Positions 18,178 through 28,085 of a stretch of 64,000 nucleotides of DNA are shown piece after piece; position 1 is the stretch's first letter; every line of letters begins with the position of its first letter. Location: assembly GCF_014198245.1 (NCBI RefSeq), contig NZ_JACIHE010000004.1:124001-188000 (forward strand). The letters run 5' to 3'. The notes below the pieces were generated by a model. That model saw nothing but the letters and a program-made list of their open reading frames with translations, was not told the DNA's origin and ran no database searches. This DNA is from Bradyrhizobium sp. cir1. GTDB lineage: Bacteria; Pseudomonadota; Alphaproteobacteria; Rhizobiales; Xanthobacteraceae. The translations under genes were made by a program, and so were the position numbers.

Positions 18178-19131
18178 ATGTTCGACCTGAAGGAGCTCGA
18201 GCGCGCACATGCGATCGTGGGGCAGGCGGTGCCGGCAACGCCGGCGCATGCCTGGCCGCTGCTCGCCGCTCGGCTCGGCACCGAGGTCGTGGTCAAGCAC
18301 GAGAACCACACGCCGATCGGCGCCTTCAAGGTGCGGGGCGGCCTTGTCTACCTCGAACGGCTGAAGCGTGAGCGGCCGAACACATCAGGCATCATCTCGG
18401 CGACGCGCGGCAACCACGGTCAGAGCCTGGCCTTTGCCGCGGGGCGCCACGGCGTGCCGGCGGTGATCTATGTGCCGCGCGGCAACTCGGTCGAGAAGAA
18501 CCGTGCCATGAAGGCCTTTGGTGCCGAGCTGGTCGAGCATGGCGAGGACTTTCAGGCGGCAGCCGAAGAGGCCCGGCGGCGCGCCCAGTTTACCGGCCTG
18601 CACATGGTGCCGTCGTTCCATCCGGACCTCGTGCTCGGCGTCGCCACCTATGCGCTGGAGTTGTTCAGGTCCGCGCCCGATCTCGATACCCTCTACGTGC
18701 CGATCGGGCAGGGCTCCGGCATCTGCGGCTGCATCATGGCGCGCGACCTGCTCGGCCTGAAGACCGAGATCGTCGGCGTGCAGTCGACGGAAGCGCCGTC
18801 CTATGCGCTGTCGTTCGCGGCCGGCAGGATCGTGACGACCGAGACCAGCAACACGCGCGCCGACGGCATGGCGACGCGCATTCCGGACGCGGATGCGTTC
18901 GCGCTGATCCGCAAGGGCGCCTCGCGCATCGTGGAGGTCACCGACGACGAGGTCGCGGCCGCGATCCGCGCCTACTGGACCGATACGCACAATCTCGCCG
19001 AAGGCGCGGGCGCAGCCGCGCTCGCCGCGGCGCTTCAGGAAAAGACAAAGCTGCCCGGCAAGCGCGTCGGTCTTGTGCTGTCCGGCGGCAATATCGATTT
19101 CGATCTGTTCAAGCAATGGGTGGTCGCATGA
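18178..19131 (+). CDS. PLP-dependent threonine dehydratase-like enzyme
   Basis: A fold-type II PLP enzyme (317 aa) with the threonine/serine dehydratase pattern. The Schiff-base lysine lies in HTPIGAFKVRGG, the substrate loop is SATRGNHGQSLAFAA, the phosphate-binding loop is PIGQGSGICGCIMA, and the C-terminus is VLSGGNIDF. It lacks the regulatory ACT domain of biosynthetic IlvA. It follows ilvI by 4 bp, so a role in making 2-oxobutyrate for isoleucine is attractive, but serine racemase-like or catabolic activity is equally possible. Confidence 0.85.
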   Translation: MFDLKELERAHAIVGQAVPATPAHAWPLLAARLGTEVVVKHENHTPIGAFKVRGGLVYLERLKRERPNTSGIISATRGNHGQSLAFAAGRHGVPAVIYVPRGNSVEKNRAMKAFGAELVEHGEDFQAAAEEARRRAQFTGLHMVPSFHPDLVLGVATYALELFRSAPDLDTLYVPIGQGSGICGCIMARDLLGLKTEIVGVQSTEAPSYALSFAAGRIVTTETSNTRADGMATRIPDADAFALIRKGASRIVEVTDDEVAAAIRAYWTDTHNLAEGAGAAALAAALQEKTKLPGKRVGLVLSGGNIDFDLFKQWVVA

Positions 19132-19300
19132 TTGCGCGAGCGCCCGCCAACTGCACCGCTGTCATCGTCCGGCTTGCCGCCTCCGCTAAAGCTTCGGCGA
19201 GCCTGACACTGCAGGTCCCGTCGAAGCCTTGGCGTAGACGGGACCGGACGATCCAGTACGCCGCGGCAGATGTGAGACTCACGACGCCGGTGATTACTGG

Positions 19301-19341
19301 ATGCCCCGCCCCCGTGCGCAATTGCGCACTAGGCGGGGCAT
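19301..19341. repeat. Palindromic element upstream of ilvN
   Basis: ATGCCCCGCC (19301-19310) and GGCGGGGCAT (19332-19341) flank the perfect palindrome GTGCGCAATTGCGCAC (19314-19329), the core also found at 14016-14033 and, in near form, at 45821-45836. It sits 27 bp before the ilvN start and so would be in the ilv transcript. Confidence 0.6.
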
Positions 19342-19367
19342 GACGAGAAAGAATAGAGGGGACGACA

Positions 19368-19910
19368 ATGAACCAGCCCGCATCCGCCTACTTCATCGAG
19401 GACCGCCACGATCCCAACGAGACCCACACGCTTGCGGTGCTCGTGCAGAACGAGCCGGGCGTGCTCGCGCGCGTCATCGGCCTGTTCTCGGGTCGCGGCT
19501 ACAACATCGAGAGCCTCACGGTCTCGGAGACCGAGGCCCAGAAACATCTGTCGCGCATCACCATCGTCACCACGGGCACGCCGATGGTGATCGCGCAGAT
19601 CAAGAACCAGCTCGACCGCATGATCCCGGTTTACCAGGTCGTCGACATGACCCAGACCAAGCGCTCGATCGAGCGCGAGCTCGCGATGGTGAAGGTGCGC
19701 GGGCAGGGCGAGCATCGGGTCGAGGCGCTCAGGCTGGCGGACGCGTTCCGCGCCCGCGTGATCGACGCCACCACCGAGAGCTTTGTGTTCGAGATCACAG
19801 GCAATACGGACAAGATCAATCAATATATCGATCTGATGCGCCCGCTCGGCCTTGTCGAGGTTTCGCGCACGGGTGTTGCCGCGATCGGTCGCGGGCCTGA
19901 AGGGATGTGA
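19368..19910 (+). CDS. ilvN: Acetolactate synthase small (regulatory) subunit
   Basis: Regulatory partner that confers valine feedback inhibition (180 aa). The N-terminal ACT domain is clear: HTLAVLVQNEPGVLARVIGLF and GRGYNIESLTVSETE. The C-terminal domain contains VKVRGQGEHRVEALRLADAF and FEITGNTDKINQYIDLMRPLG. GAGGGG precedes the ATG. It is separated from ilvI by the dehydratase-like gene and a repeat, which is unusual because large and small subunits are normally adjacent. Also called ilvH. Confidence 0.95.
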   Translation: MNQPASAYFIEDRHDPNETHTLAVLVQNEPGVLARVIGLFSGRGYNIESLTVSETEAQKHLSRITIVTTGTPMVIAQIKNQLDRMIPVYQVVDMTQTKRSIERELAMVKVRGQGEHRVEALRLADAFRARVIDATTESFVFEITGNTDKINQYIDLMRPLGLVEVSRTGVAAIGRGPEGM

Positions 19911-19913
19911 ACC

Positions 19914-20609
19914 ATGCTGGCGCGCGACTGGTACTACAACGAGCGGAACCGGATGGGGATCGAGCCCGCGGTGGCGTCGATCTACGACAGCCATGACGAT
20001 GCCGATCTGCGGGCGCGCGCCGCGCTGAAGATGCTCGGTGCCCAGCGCGGCTGGCGCATCGCCGACATCGGCTGCGGCAACGGCGTACTTGCCACCGAAG
20101 CGGCGCTGATGGGCGCCGAGGTCGACGCCATCGACATCTCGCCGGCGATGCTGGCGCTCGCCGAGATCTACGCACGCGACCGCAAGGCGCCCGTGCGCAC
20201 CCAGTCCGCCGGCCTGCTCAGCTTCGCCTATCGGCCGGAATCCTATGACCTCATCGTCAGCGAATTCACGCTGCACCATCTGCCGGATTTCTGGAAGGCG
20301 GTGGCGATGTCGCGGATCTATCGCGCGCTGAAGCCGGGGGCGAGCTTTTACTTGCGCGACATCGTCTACGCCTCGATGCCCGACGTGATCGAGCGCGACG
20401 TCGAGCAATGGGCCGACTTCCAGATCAAGAACCACGATTTCTCGCGCGAGGGCGTGGTGACGCATATGCGCGACGAATATTCGACCTTCGGCTGGGTGAT
20501 GGAGCGGATGCTGACCGACGTCGGCTTCACGCTGGTCTCGGCCGACTACCACGCGCCGATGCACGGCACGTATCTGCTGCGGAAACCGAAAGCCGGCGAG
20601 CAAGGCTAG
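19914..20609 (+). CDS. Class I SAM-dependent methyltransferase
   Basis: A 231-aa Rossmann methyltransferase. Motif I is ADIGCGNGVLATEAALMGAEV, followed by the acidic strand end VDAIDISPAMLALAEIYA and the motif-IV region YDLIVSEFTLHHLPDFW. The substrate cannot be predicted. It starts 3 bp after ilvN, so it is almost certainly co-transcribed, but no known branched-chain step needs a methyltransferase. Confidence 0.85.
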   Translation: MLARDWYYNERNRMGIEPAVASIYDSHDDADLRARAALKMLGAQRGWRIADIGCGNGVLATEAALMGAEVDAIDISPAMLALAEIYARDRKAPVRTQSAGLLSFAYRPESYDLIVSEFTLHHLPDFWKAVAMSRIYRALKPGASFYLRDIVYASMPDVIERDVEQWADFQIKNHDFSREGVVTHMRDEYSTFGWVMERMLTDVGFTLVSADYHAPMHGTYLLRKPKAGEQG

Positions 20610-20658
20610 ACAAGAACAACAAACAGGGCTGCACGACAACGCAGAACCGGAAACAACA

Positions 20659-21534
20659 ATGAAGCCGGCCGACATCCTCATCGCCGTCATGGTGGCGATC
20701 ATCTGGGGGCTTGCCTTTGTGGCGAGCCGGATTGCGCTCGACGAGCTTTCACCGGAGCTGATGACGGCGTTGCGTTTTACGATCGCCGCGGCGCCGTGCC
20801 TGTTCATTCCCAAGCCAAAGGTCGCCTGGTCGCTGCTGATCGCGATCAGCTTCACGCTGTTCCTTGGCCAGTTCCTGTCGCAGGCCTACGGCATCGCCCA
20901 CGGCGTGCCGGTGGGCCTGACCAGCGTCGTCGTGCAGAGCCAGGCGCTGTTCACGATCGGCTTTGCCGCGCTCGCATTCGGCGAGCGGCCGACGTCGATG
21001 CAGACGCTGGGCATCGTCGTTGCTGCGATCGGCCTGCTGATGATCTGCGGCACCGTCGGCTATGATTTCAGCGTTGCCGCGTTTGCGGTGCTGATGATCT
21101 CGCCGATCAGCTTTGCCGTCGGCAATCTGCTGCTGCGCGGGGCCCGCGGCGTGCCGATGTTCGATCTGTTTGCCTGGCTGTGCCTCGCTGCGGCCGTGCC
21201 GCTGTTCACGCTGGCGCTCATCGCCAACGGGCCGGCGTCGACCTGGACGTCGCTGACGCACATGTCGCTCGCATCGGCGCTCTGCATGCTGATGCTCGGC
21301 GGCCTTTCCACCAGCATCGCCTATTGGCTGTGGGGCCGCCTCTTGCGCGACTATCCCGCGGCCCAGGTGGTGCCATTCGCGCTGCTGGTGCCGTTCGTCG
21401 GCTCTGCCGCCTCCAGCATCGTGTTCGGCGAACGGTTCGGCCCGCTGCGCCTCGCCGGCATGCTGACCGTGATCGGCGGCATCGTCGTGATGGTGCTGGC
21501 GAAGCGCCCGCAAGTCCTGCCGAAGACCGCGTGA
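20659..21534 (+). CDS. EamA/DMT-family transporter
   Basis: Integral membrane protein (291 aa) with ten predicted spans in two EamA repeats. The first repeat begins ILIAVMVAIIWGLAFVASRIALDELSPELMTALRF, the second near VAAFAVLMISPISFAVGNLLLRGARG. DMT members of this type (YdcZ/RhaT/EamA) mostly export amino acids or metabolites. Its place between ilvN and ilvC suggests efflux of an amino acid or keto acid, which is inference. Confidence 0.88.
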   Translation: MKPADILIAVMVAIIWGLAFVASRIALDELSPELMTALRFTIAAAPCLFIPKPKVAWSLLIAISFTLFLGQFLSQAYGIAHGVPVGLTSVVVQSQALFTIGFAALAFGERPTSMQTLGIVVAAIGLLMICGTVGYDFSVAAFAVLMISPISFAVGNLLLRGARGVPMFDLFAWLCLAAAVPLFTLALIANGPASTWTSLTHMSLASALCMLMLGGLSTSIAYWLWGRLLRDYPAAQVVPFALLVPFVGSAASSIVFGERFGPLRLAGMLTVIGGIVVMVLAKRPQVLPKTA

Positions 21535-21541
21535 GGTGCAC

Positions 21542-22144
21542 ATGGCCTATTCGCTGTTCTATGCCTTCCTCGCCTTCATGGTGGTGATGTACTTCACGCC
21601 CGGGCCGAACAACATCATGCTGCTGTCCTCGGGCCTGACCTATGGCTTCCGACGCACCATCCCGCACATCGTCGGCATCGTCATCGGCTTTGCCTTCATG
21701 GTCGCCACCGTCGGCGTCGGGCTCGGCACCGTCTTCCTGGCCTATCCGATCCTCCAGACGCTTCTGAAGTATGCCGGTGCGGTCTACCTGATCTATCTTG
21801 CCGCCGTGATCGCCATGTCCGGTCCGACCAGGCCGGGCGAGGAAGATGGTCGCGGTCCGATGACCTTCTGGGGCGCGGCCATGTTCCAGTGGATCAACGC
21901 CAAGGGCTGGGTGATCGTGATCGGCACCATCACCGCCTACGCCGCGATTGCCCAGTTTCCCATCAACATCGTGATCCAGACCCTGATCAGCCTGCTCGTC
22001 GGCACGGTCTCGACCGTGGTCTGGGCGCTGTTCGGCAGCGCATTGCGGCCGATCCTGACCTCCGAGCGGCTGGTCCGCGCCTTCAATATCCTGATGGCGA
22101 TCCTGCTGCTGGCCTCCCTCTACCCCGTTTTCATGGATGCATGA
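21542..22144 (+). CDS. LysE/RhtB-family amino acid exporter
   Basis: About 200 aa with six hydrophobic segments and the family signature near the N-terminus (FMVVMYFTPGPNNIMLLSSGLTYG), followed by IPHIVGIVIGFAFMVATVGVGLG. The ATG at 21542 is preferred to a GTG at 21536 because GAGG lies 5 bp before it, overlapping the stop of the upstream EamA gene. Two exporters in a row inside an ilv cluster point to overflow control of amino acids. Confidence 0.9.
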   Translation: MAYSLFYAFLAFMVVMYFTPGPNNIMLLSSGLTYGFRRTIPHIVGIVIGFAFMVATVGVGLGTVFLAYPILQTLLKYAGAVYLIYLAAVIAMSGPTRPGEEDGRGPMTFWGAAMFQWINAKGWVIVIGTITAYAAIAQFPINIVIQTLISLLVGTVSTVVWALFGSALRPILTSERLVRAFNILMAILLLASLYPVFMDA

Positions 22145-22187
22145 TGTCGCGGATTTCCATGCAGAAACGGGTTTCCCTCAGGGCTGA

Positions 22188-23297
<1,110 letters not shown>

Positions 23298-23308
23298 GTC
23301 GTCGTCGG

Positions 23309-23335
23309 GACGCGGCGTATCGCTTACGCCGCGTC
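23309..23335 (+). repeat. Strong stem-loop after ilvC
   Basis: An 11-bp perfect inverted repeat, GACGCGGCGTA / TACGCCGCGTC with a 5-nt loop, 11 bp after the ilvC stop, without a T run. It probably stabilises the mRNA end ahead of the terminator at 23402. Confidence 0.5.
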
Positions 23336-23401
23336 GGACACGAGAGCGAAAGCACAAGCTTCGCTCGCCAAACCAAATCTTAAGCCTTCGCGACTATAGT
23401 C

Positions 23402-23434
23402 GAGCGAGATCGCAGACAGCGGTCTCGCTCTTTT
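23402..23434 (+). terminator. Intrinsic terminator of the ilvC transcript
   Basis: Stem GAGCGAGA / TCTCGCTC, extended inward by T-G and CGC / GCG to 12 bp around an AGACA loop, followed by TTTT. Confidence 0.7.
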
Positions 23435-23770
23435 CATCTCGCGCCAAGCATTGCTGCTTCATTCAAATTCTTCGCGAGCTGATGTGCCCTCTGAGCACGA
23501 AGAACTGACGCTTAAACCACATTCTTGAGCTCGCGTCGTTTTTCAGAACTTTTTCAGAAACGGCCAATCGCCAAAAGCCCAGCGTCTCCAGAGTCAAGGA
23601 TTCGGCTCTTCATCCGCATTTTCAAGACGCAATCCATCTCGTGTCGCGGCCTTCGCACGCCGCTTCATCTTAAGAGCTGGCACCTGCGGCATTCTGCTTG
23701 AGCCTTGGTTGGCATTGCGCACCAGCGGCTTCCTCCCCATGATCGCGGGAACTCAAAGGGGGAAACGACC
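23435..23770. other. Gene-free stretch between ilvC terminator and SDR gene
   Basis: About 336 bp, more AT-rich than its surroundings, with no credible coding frame. It presumably contains the promoter of the SDR gene; I see no clear hexamer pair, repeat or RNA structure. Confidence 0.5.
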
Positions 23771-24622
23771 ATGCGATCCGTCGTCGTTACAGGCGCGTCC
23801 ACTGGCATCGGCTGGGCCATTGCAAAATTCCTGGTCGGGCGCGGCTATCGTGTCTTCGGCAGCATCCGCAAGCAGGCCGATGCCGACCGGCTTCAGGAGG
23901 AGTTCGGTGCGAACTTTACGCCGCTCCTGTTCGACGTCACCGACGAAGCCGCAGTCCTCGCTGCTGCGCGAAAAGTCCGCGAGGCGCTGGGCGGAGAGAC
24001 GCTGGCCGGCCTCGTCAACAATGCCGGCATCGCAGTCGCCGGTCCCGTGCTCGAATTGTCGGCGGATGATTTCCGCCGCCAGATGGATATCAACGTCATC
24101 GGTCCTGTGATCGCGACACAGGCGTTCGGGCCGCTGCTCGGCGGCGATCCCTCGTTGAAGGGGCCGAAGGGCCGGATCGTGATGATCAGCTCGGTTGCGG
24201 GCAAGAACGGCAATCCGTTGTCGGCGCCTTACTGCACCTCCAAGCACGCCGTCGAGGGCTTGTCGGAAAGCCTGCGTCGTGAGCTGATGCTGTTCGGCAT
24301 CGACGTCATCATCGTCGCCCCCGGCGCGGTCAAGACGCCGATCTGGAGCAAGGCCGAAGAGATCGATCTCTCGGTCTACAAGAACTCGCCCTATCTGCCG
24401 GCGCTGAACAAGGTCATGGCCTTCATGATGGAGCTCGGCGCCAAGGGCCTGCCGGCCGAGCGCGTCGCCGAAATCGTGTTCGAAGCGCTGACGGCGGCGA
24501 GCCTCAAGGTGCGCTACCAGATCACGCCCGATCCGCTGCGCCATCTGATCGGCGCCGTGCTGCCGAAGCGGACGCTGGACCGCATCATCGCCAAGCGGCT
24601 CGGGTTGCTGCCGCAGGGGTGA
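23771..24622 (+). CDS. Short-chain dehydrogenase/reductase
   Basis: A classical SDR (283 aa from the ATG at 23771, which follows GGGGGAA). It has the cofactor motif VVVTGASTGIGWAIA, the NNAG motif (LVNNAGIAVAGP), the catalytic serine segment IVMISSVAG and the YCTSK catalytic tetrad part. The C-terminal extension LPKRTLDRIIAKRLGLLPQG resembles SDRs acting on lipids or retinol-like substrates, but the substrate is unknown. It stands alone, with its 3' end 7 bp from the convergent membrane protein gene. Confidence 0.9.
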   Translation: MRSVVVTGASTGIGWAIAKFLVGRGYRVFGSIRKQADADRLQEEFGANFTPLLFDVTDEAAVLAAARKVREALGGETLAGLVNNAGIAVAGPVLELSADDFRRQMDINVIGPVIATQAFGPLLGGDPSLKGPKGRIVMISSVAGKNGNPLSAPYCTSKHAVEGLSESLRRELMLFGIDVIIVAPGAVKTPIWSKAEEIDLSVYKNSPYLPALNKVMAFMMELGAKGLPAERVAEIVFEALTAASLKVRYQITPDPLRHLIGAVLPKRTLDRIIAKRLGLLPQG

Positions 24623-24629
24623 CCGTCGT

Positions 24630-25268
24630 TCAGCTCGCCTCGGCCGTCCGCCCACGTGGATGGGCGGCCATCGCGATCAGCCGCAGCGCCATCACGACGA
24701 GCAGCGGAAGGAGGAAGGCGGCATAGAGCGGCATCGCCGGCACGCGCTTGCCGAACGACACCATGAACTGGAGCCAGAGGTAATAGCCGCCCACAAGGTG
24801 CAGCGCGCGAAATGCGCGCGGCCCGAGCAGCGCGGCGGTGCGGTCGAACGAGGTCGCGCTCATGGCCACGATGAATGCATAGCCAATGCCGCCGAAGATG
24901 TAGGAGGCCGCCGAGGTGGCCTCCGCAAAGCCGGCCGGATCCATCCTGGCGAAGGCGACGATGGCAGCCGCGTGGATCGCGTGCGAGGCGGCGAAGCTGA
25001 GGCCCAGATAGCGGCGATTGCGGCGCTGCCAGCGCGTCCAGGCATTCGGCCACAGCCGCGCCAGTGCCGCGGCACTGAAGGCGAGGCAGAACAGCGTGAG
25101 CGAGCTTCGCGCCGTGAAGCGGATCACCATCCGCACGCCCTCGACCTCGAAGTGCCGCATCGCGGCGATTCCCAGGCTCAGGGCGATCAGGCTCACGACG
25201 AGCGCGGCCAGCAGCCGCCAGCCTTCCAGCCAGCCTTGACGTTGCGACAGGGCGCTCTCCTTCCTCAT
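24630..25268 (-). CDS. Ferric reductase-like transmembrane protein
   Basis: Membrane protein of about 212 aa with six hydrophobic segments and paired histidines typical of haem-binding ferric-reductase-like domains (FAASHAIHAAAIVAF; ALHLVGGYYLWLQF). It resembles the MsrQ/YedZ group in size and topology, but no msrP is adjacent. Upstream in-frame start 25307 would place a palindromic operator inside the coding region, so the ATG at 25268 is preferred. No Shine-Dalgarno is visible, so it may be leaderless. It is divergent from a TetR regulator. Confidence 0.75.
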   Translation of the reverse strand: MRKESALSQRQGWLEGWRLLAALVVSLIALSLGIAAMRHFEVEGVRMVIRFTARSSLTLFCLAFSAAALARLWPNAWTRWQRRNRRYLGLSFAASHAIHAAAIVAFARMDPAGFAEATSAASYIFGGIGYAFIVAMSATSFDRTAALLGPRAFRALHLVGGYYLWLQFMVSFGKRVPAMPLYAAFLLPLLVVMALRLIAMAAHPRGRTAEAS

Positions 25269-25284
25269 GTAAGCATCGATTACA
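25268..25284. promoter_or_regulatory. Palindromic operator 1 of the TetR locus
   Basis: TGTAAGCATCGATTACA, a TGTAA-N7-TTACA palindrome overlapping the proposed start codon of the ferric-reductase-like gene. Nearly the same sequence, in inverted orientation, recurs at 25311-25327. Confidence 0.7.
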
Positions 25285-25310
25285 TTTGGGGATCGCGCAT
25301 CCGTCAATGG

Positions 25311-25327
25311 TGTAATCGTTGCTTACA
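25311..25327. promoter_or_regulatory. Palindromic operator 2 of the TetR locus
   Basis: TGTAATCGTTGCTTACA, matching the reverse complement of operator 1 at 16 of 17 positions. The centres are 43 bp apart, about four helical turns, so two dimers could bind the same DNA face. It lies 30 bp before the tetR start and suggests autoregulation plus control of the divergent gene. Confidence 0.7.
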
Positions 25328-25356
25328 TTCACGATGGAGTGATGCTAGAAGGCGCC

Positions 25357-26013
25357 ATGTCCGCCCGTCCGACCTCCAAGCCGCGCGCCCGCCGCCAAAC
25401 GCCTGAAGCCCGGCCGTACCACCACGGCGACCTCCGCCGCGTGTTGATCGACGCTGCATTGCAGCTCGCCGCGGAAGGCGTCGAAGTTTCGGTACGCGAG
25501 GCTGCGCGCCGGGCGGCGGTGTCACCGGGGGCGCCGTTCCGGCACTTCCCCAACCGCGATGCGCTGATGGCGGCCGCGGCCGAGGAGGCGCAGCGGCGCT
25601 TCCGAACCGAGATCGAGGCGGCGCTGGGCGAGGCTCCGGCTGCCGACCCGCTCGGCCGCTTCCGCGCCTTTGGTATTGCCTATTTGCGCTGGGCCATGCG
25701 CAACCCCGCGCATTTCGAGATCATCTCGACGGGGCGCTACTTCGCCCATGGCAGCTCGCCGGAGTTGACGCGTGACAATGCCGAGCTGATTGCGCTGACG
25801 GAGCAGATGCTGGCCGACGCGGCTGCGCAGGGCCTGCTGCGGTCGGCCGACCTCAAGCGCATCCAGATCGCCGGTCGCGCCCTGGTCTACGGTTTCGCCC
25901 GGATGAATCTCGACGGTCATTTTCCGCGCTGGGGCGTCGAGGAGGGGGAGATCGAGCGGATGGCGGAAGGGGTGATCGATCTCTTCATCTCCGGGATCGC
26001 CAGGCCCGATTAG
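25357..26013 (+). CDS. TetR-family transcriptional regulator (WHG-type C-terminal domain)
   Basis: DNA-binding repressor of about 218 aa. The helix-turn-helix is near the N-terminus (ALQLAAEGVEVSVREAARRAAVSPGAPFRHFPNRDALMAA), and the ligand domain has the WAMRNPAHFEIISTGRYF pattern of the WHG family. Start is uncertain: ATG 25357 has AGAAGG at good spacing, ATG 25342 is alternative. It is divergent from the ferric-reductase-like gene with two 17-bp palindromes in the gap, so that gene and tetR itself are likely targets. Confidence 0.9.
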   Translation: MSARPTSKPRARRQTPEARPYHHGDLRRVLIDAALQLAAEGVEVSVREAARRAAVSPGAPFRHFPNRDALMAAAAEEAQRRFRTEIEAALGEAPAADPLGRFRAFGIAYLRWAMRNPAHFEIISTGRYFAHGSSPELTRDNAELIALTEQMLADAAAQGLLRSADLKRIQIAGRALVYGFARMNLDGHFPRWGVEEGEIERMAEGVIDLFISGIARPD

Positions 26014-26189
26014 CCACGAGCCAACATTAAGCGAACGTCGGGTTGCGGCGCGCGTTGCCTGTCCTTGACTGTTCCGTTACAGTTTTATGACACGGTGCAG
26101 GCTTCCGGCTGCGCCGGACGCCCCAGCCGTCTTGAGGACCGGCCAGACGGCTTGGTATTCCCGCGCCGGACCAGAGTTGCGTGTCGTCA

Positions 26190-27902
26190 ATGGCGTCCGC
26201 GCCCAATCCAGGTCCTTCTGCCGCCACCGCCGTGCTGGCGAGCGTCGCCGCGCTCGGCATCTGGCGGCTGCTCGCGGTCGCGGCGCCGCATCTGGCTGCG
26301 CTTGCGCTGATGTACGAGACCGAGACCGATTTCGGCTCGCGCCTGTCCTTCGCGCTGGCCTGGGGCATCCTCAACTTCTTCTGGATCACGCTGCTGCGCC
26401 GGCCGGCGCTGTCGGGCGCGCTGTCGCTGACCATGGTGGTCGTGCTGGTGCTGCTGTCGCGGCTCAAGCATGACGTCGTGCAGATGACGGTGAACTTCAT
26501 CGACCTGATGATGATCGACCGCGACACTGTCGCGTTCCTGTTCACGATCTTCCCGAATTTGCGCTGGTCGGTGATCCTGGCCGGCCTCGTCACGCTGCCG
26601 CTGATGTACGCGCTGTGGTGGCTCGATCCGTTCCGCATCCGCCGCCTGCCGGCACTCGCCTGCAAGCTCGCCTGTCTCGCCGCCCTGGTCGGCTATTCGC
26701 TCTATCATCCTGATGAAGCCTGGCGCGGCTATTACGACGACGGCTATCTCTCAAAATTCTTCCGCTCGGGCGTCAGCGCCGTCTCCGACTTCGCGCAGTA
26801 CGGCTTCATGGAATCGGCCGCCTCGACCAACGAGCGGCTCAGCATGCCCCTGGTCGATGCCTGCCACCCTGCCGGCCGCCGGCCGAACATCATCATGATC
26901 CATGATGAATCCAGCTTCGACATCCGCGCCGCACAGGGCATCAAGGTGCCGCCGCGCTATGGCGATCATTTCAAATCGTGGGACGGCAAGCAGCGCACGT
27001 TCCTCGCCGAGAGCAATGGCGGGCCGAGCTGGTTCACCGAATACAACGTGCTCGCAGGGCTATCCTCGCGCTCGTTCGGTCGCTTCGCCTATTTCGTGAC
27101 GCGCATTGCCTCGAACCGGGTCGAGCGCGGTCTGCCGCTGGCGCTGCGCCGCTGCGGCTACGACACGCTGTCGCTCTATCCCGCCTATGGCGGCTTCATG
27201 GGCGCCCGCAGCTTCCAGATGACGACCGGCATCGAGCGCTTCCTCGATTCGAAAGACCTCGGCGCCAAGGACGTCGAGCCCGACAGCTTCTTCTACGACA
27301 AGGCGCTCCAGCTGATGGGCCAGCAGCCGCCGAACAAGCCGCTGTTCACCTTCATCTATCTCGGTGCCAATCATTTTCCCTGGGAGACCCGCTTCCGCCC
27401 CGACCTGCTGCCGAACTGGCGCGCGCCGGGCAATGTGGCTTCCATCGATGAATATCTGCGCCGGCAGGCGATGAGCGCCGAGCAGTACAAGGCGTTTATT
27501 GCCGGCTTGAAGAAGACCTTTCCCGGCGAGCCTTTCCTGATCGTGCGCTATGGCGATCACCAGCCCGAATTTGCGCCGAACCTGCTCGAGCCCGGGCTCG
27601 ACGAGGGCGCGATCGGCAAGAAGCTCGACGCTTACGATCCGCGCCTCTACGCGACCTATTACGCCATCGACGCCGTCAATTTCGAGCCGGTCAAGAGCGA
27701 TGCCGTGATGGACACGATCGACGGCCCCTATTTGCCGCTGGTGATCCAGGAAGCCGCCGGCATCCCGCTCGACCCGTCCTTCGCCGAGCAGAAGGCGATC
27801 ATGCTCCGCTGCAAGGGCCTCTTCTACGGTTGCAAGGACGGCGCCGAAGCGCGCCGGCTGAACCGGCTGCTGATCAATGCGGGGATAATCCGGGGGCTGT
27901 AG
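26190..27902 (+). CDS. Membrane-anchored sulfatase-family phosphotransferase (LtaS/OpgB-like)
   Basis: About 570 aa: an N-terminal half with four or five membrane spans (residues about 10-170) and a periplasmic alkaline-phosphatase-fold domain. That domain has NIIMIHDESSFD (metal-binding acidic residue), WFTEYNVLAGLSSRSFG (nucleophile region), IYLGANHFPWE and VRYGDHQPEF (metal-binding Asp-His). The architecture matches phosphoglycerol/phosphoethanolamine transferases that decorate glucans, lipids or LPS. The acceptor cannot be named. Start may be the GTG at 26181. Confidence 0.82.
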   Translation: MASAPNPGPSAATAVLASVAALGIWRLLAVAAPHLAALALMYETETDFGSRLSFALAWGILNFFWITLLRRPALSGALSLTMVVVLVLLSRLKHDVVQMTVNFIDLMMIDRDTVAFLFTIFPNLRWSVILAGLVTLPLMYALWWLDPFRIRRLPALACKLACLAALVGYSLYHPDEAWRGYYDDGYLSKFFRSGVSAVSDFAQYGFMESAASTNERLSMPLVDACHPAGRRPNIIMIHDESSFDIRAAQGIKVPPRYGDHFKSWDGKQRTFLAESNGGPSWFTEYNVLAGLSSRSFGRFAYFVTRIASNRVERGLPLALRRCGYDTLSLYPAYGGFMGARSFQMTTGIERFLDSKDLGAKDVEPDSFFYDKALQLMGQQPPNKPLFTFIYLGANHFPWETRFRPDLLPNWRAPGNVASIDEYLRRQAMSAEQYKAFIAGLKKTFPGEPFLIVRYGDHQPEFAPNLLEPGLDEGAIGKKLDAYDPRLYATYYAIDAVNFEPVKSDAVMDTIDGPYLPLVIQEAAGIPLDPSFAEQKAIMLRCKGLFYGCKDGAEARRLNRLLINAGIIRGL

Positions 27903-27972
27903 TTCTTTGTCACCGTTATCCCCGCGCAATGGCAAAGCCATTGTCGCTGGAGGTGCCGGAGCGTAGCGGAGG

Positions 27973-28022
27973 CCTCGAAGGATGTACGGCCCGGCTACAT
28001 CGTGGCCGCTCATCCTTCGAGG
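27973..28022. repeat. Inverted repeat element between sulfatase gene and ABC operon
   Basis: CCTCGAAGGATG (27973-27984) and CATCCTTCGAGG (28011-28022) are perfect 12-bp arms, embedded in about 120 bp of repeat-like sequence that continues to about 28072 (GCACCTCAGGATGACGG). It lies between convergent genes and may serve as a two-way transcript end. Confidence 0.6.
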
Positions 28023-28085
28023 CTACGCGCGCACTGCTTCGCAGCGCATGCCCCGCACCTCAGGATGACGGTGTGTGCAGCGGAC

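Noticed and set aside
16188..18329. 713-codon minus-strand open frame over ilvI
   Set aside because: Shadow of ilvI; it would also run through the leader and attenuator.
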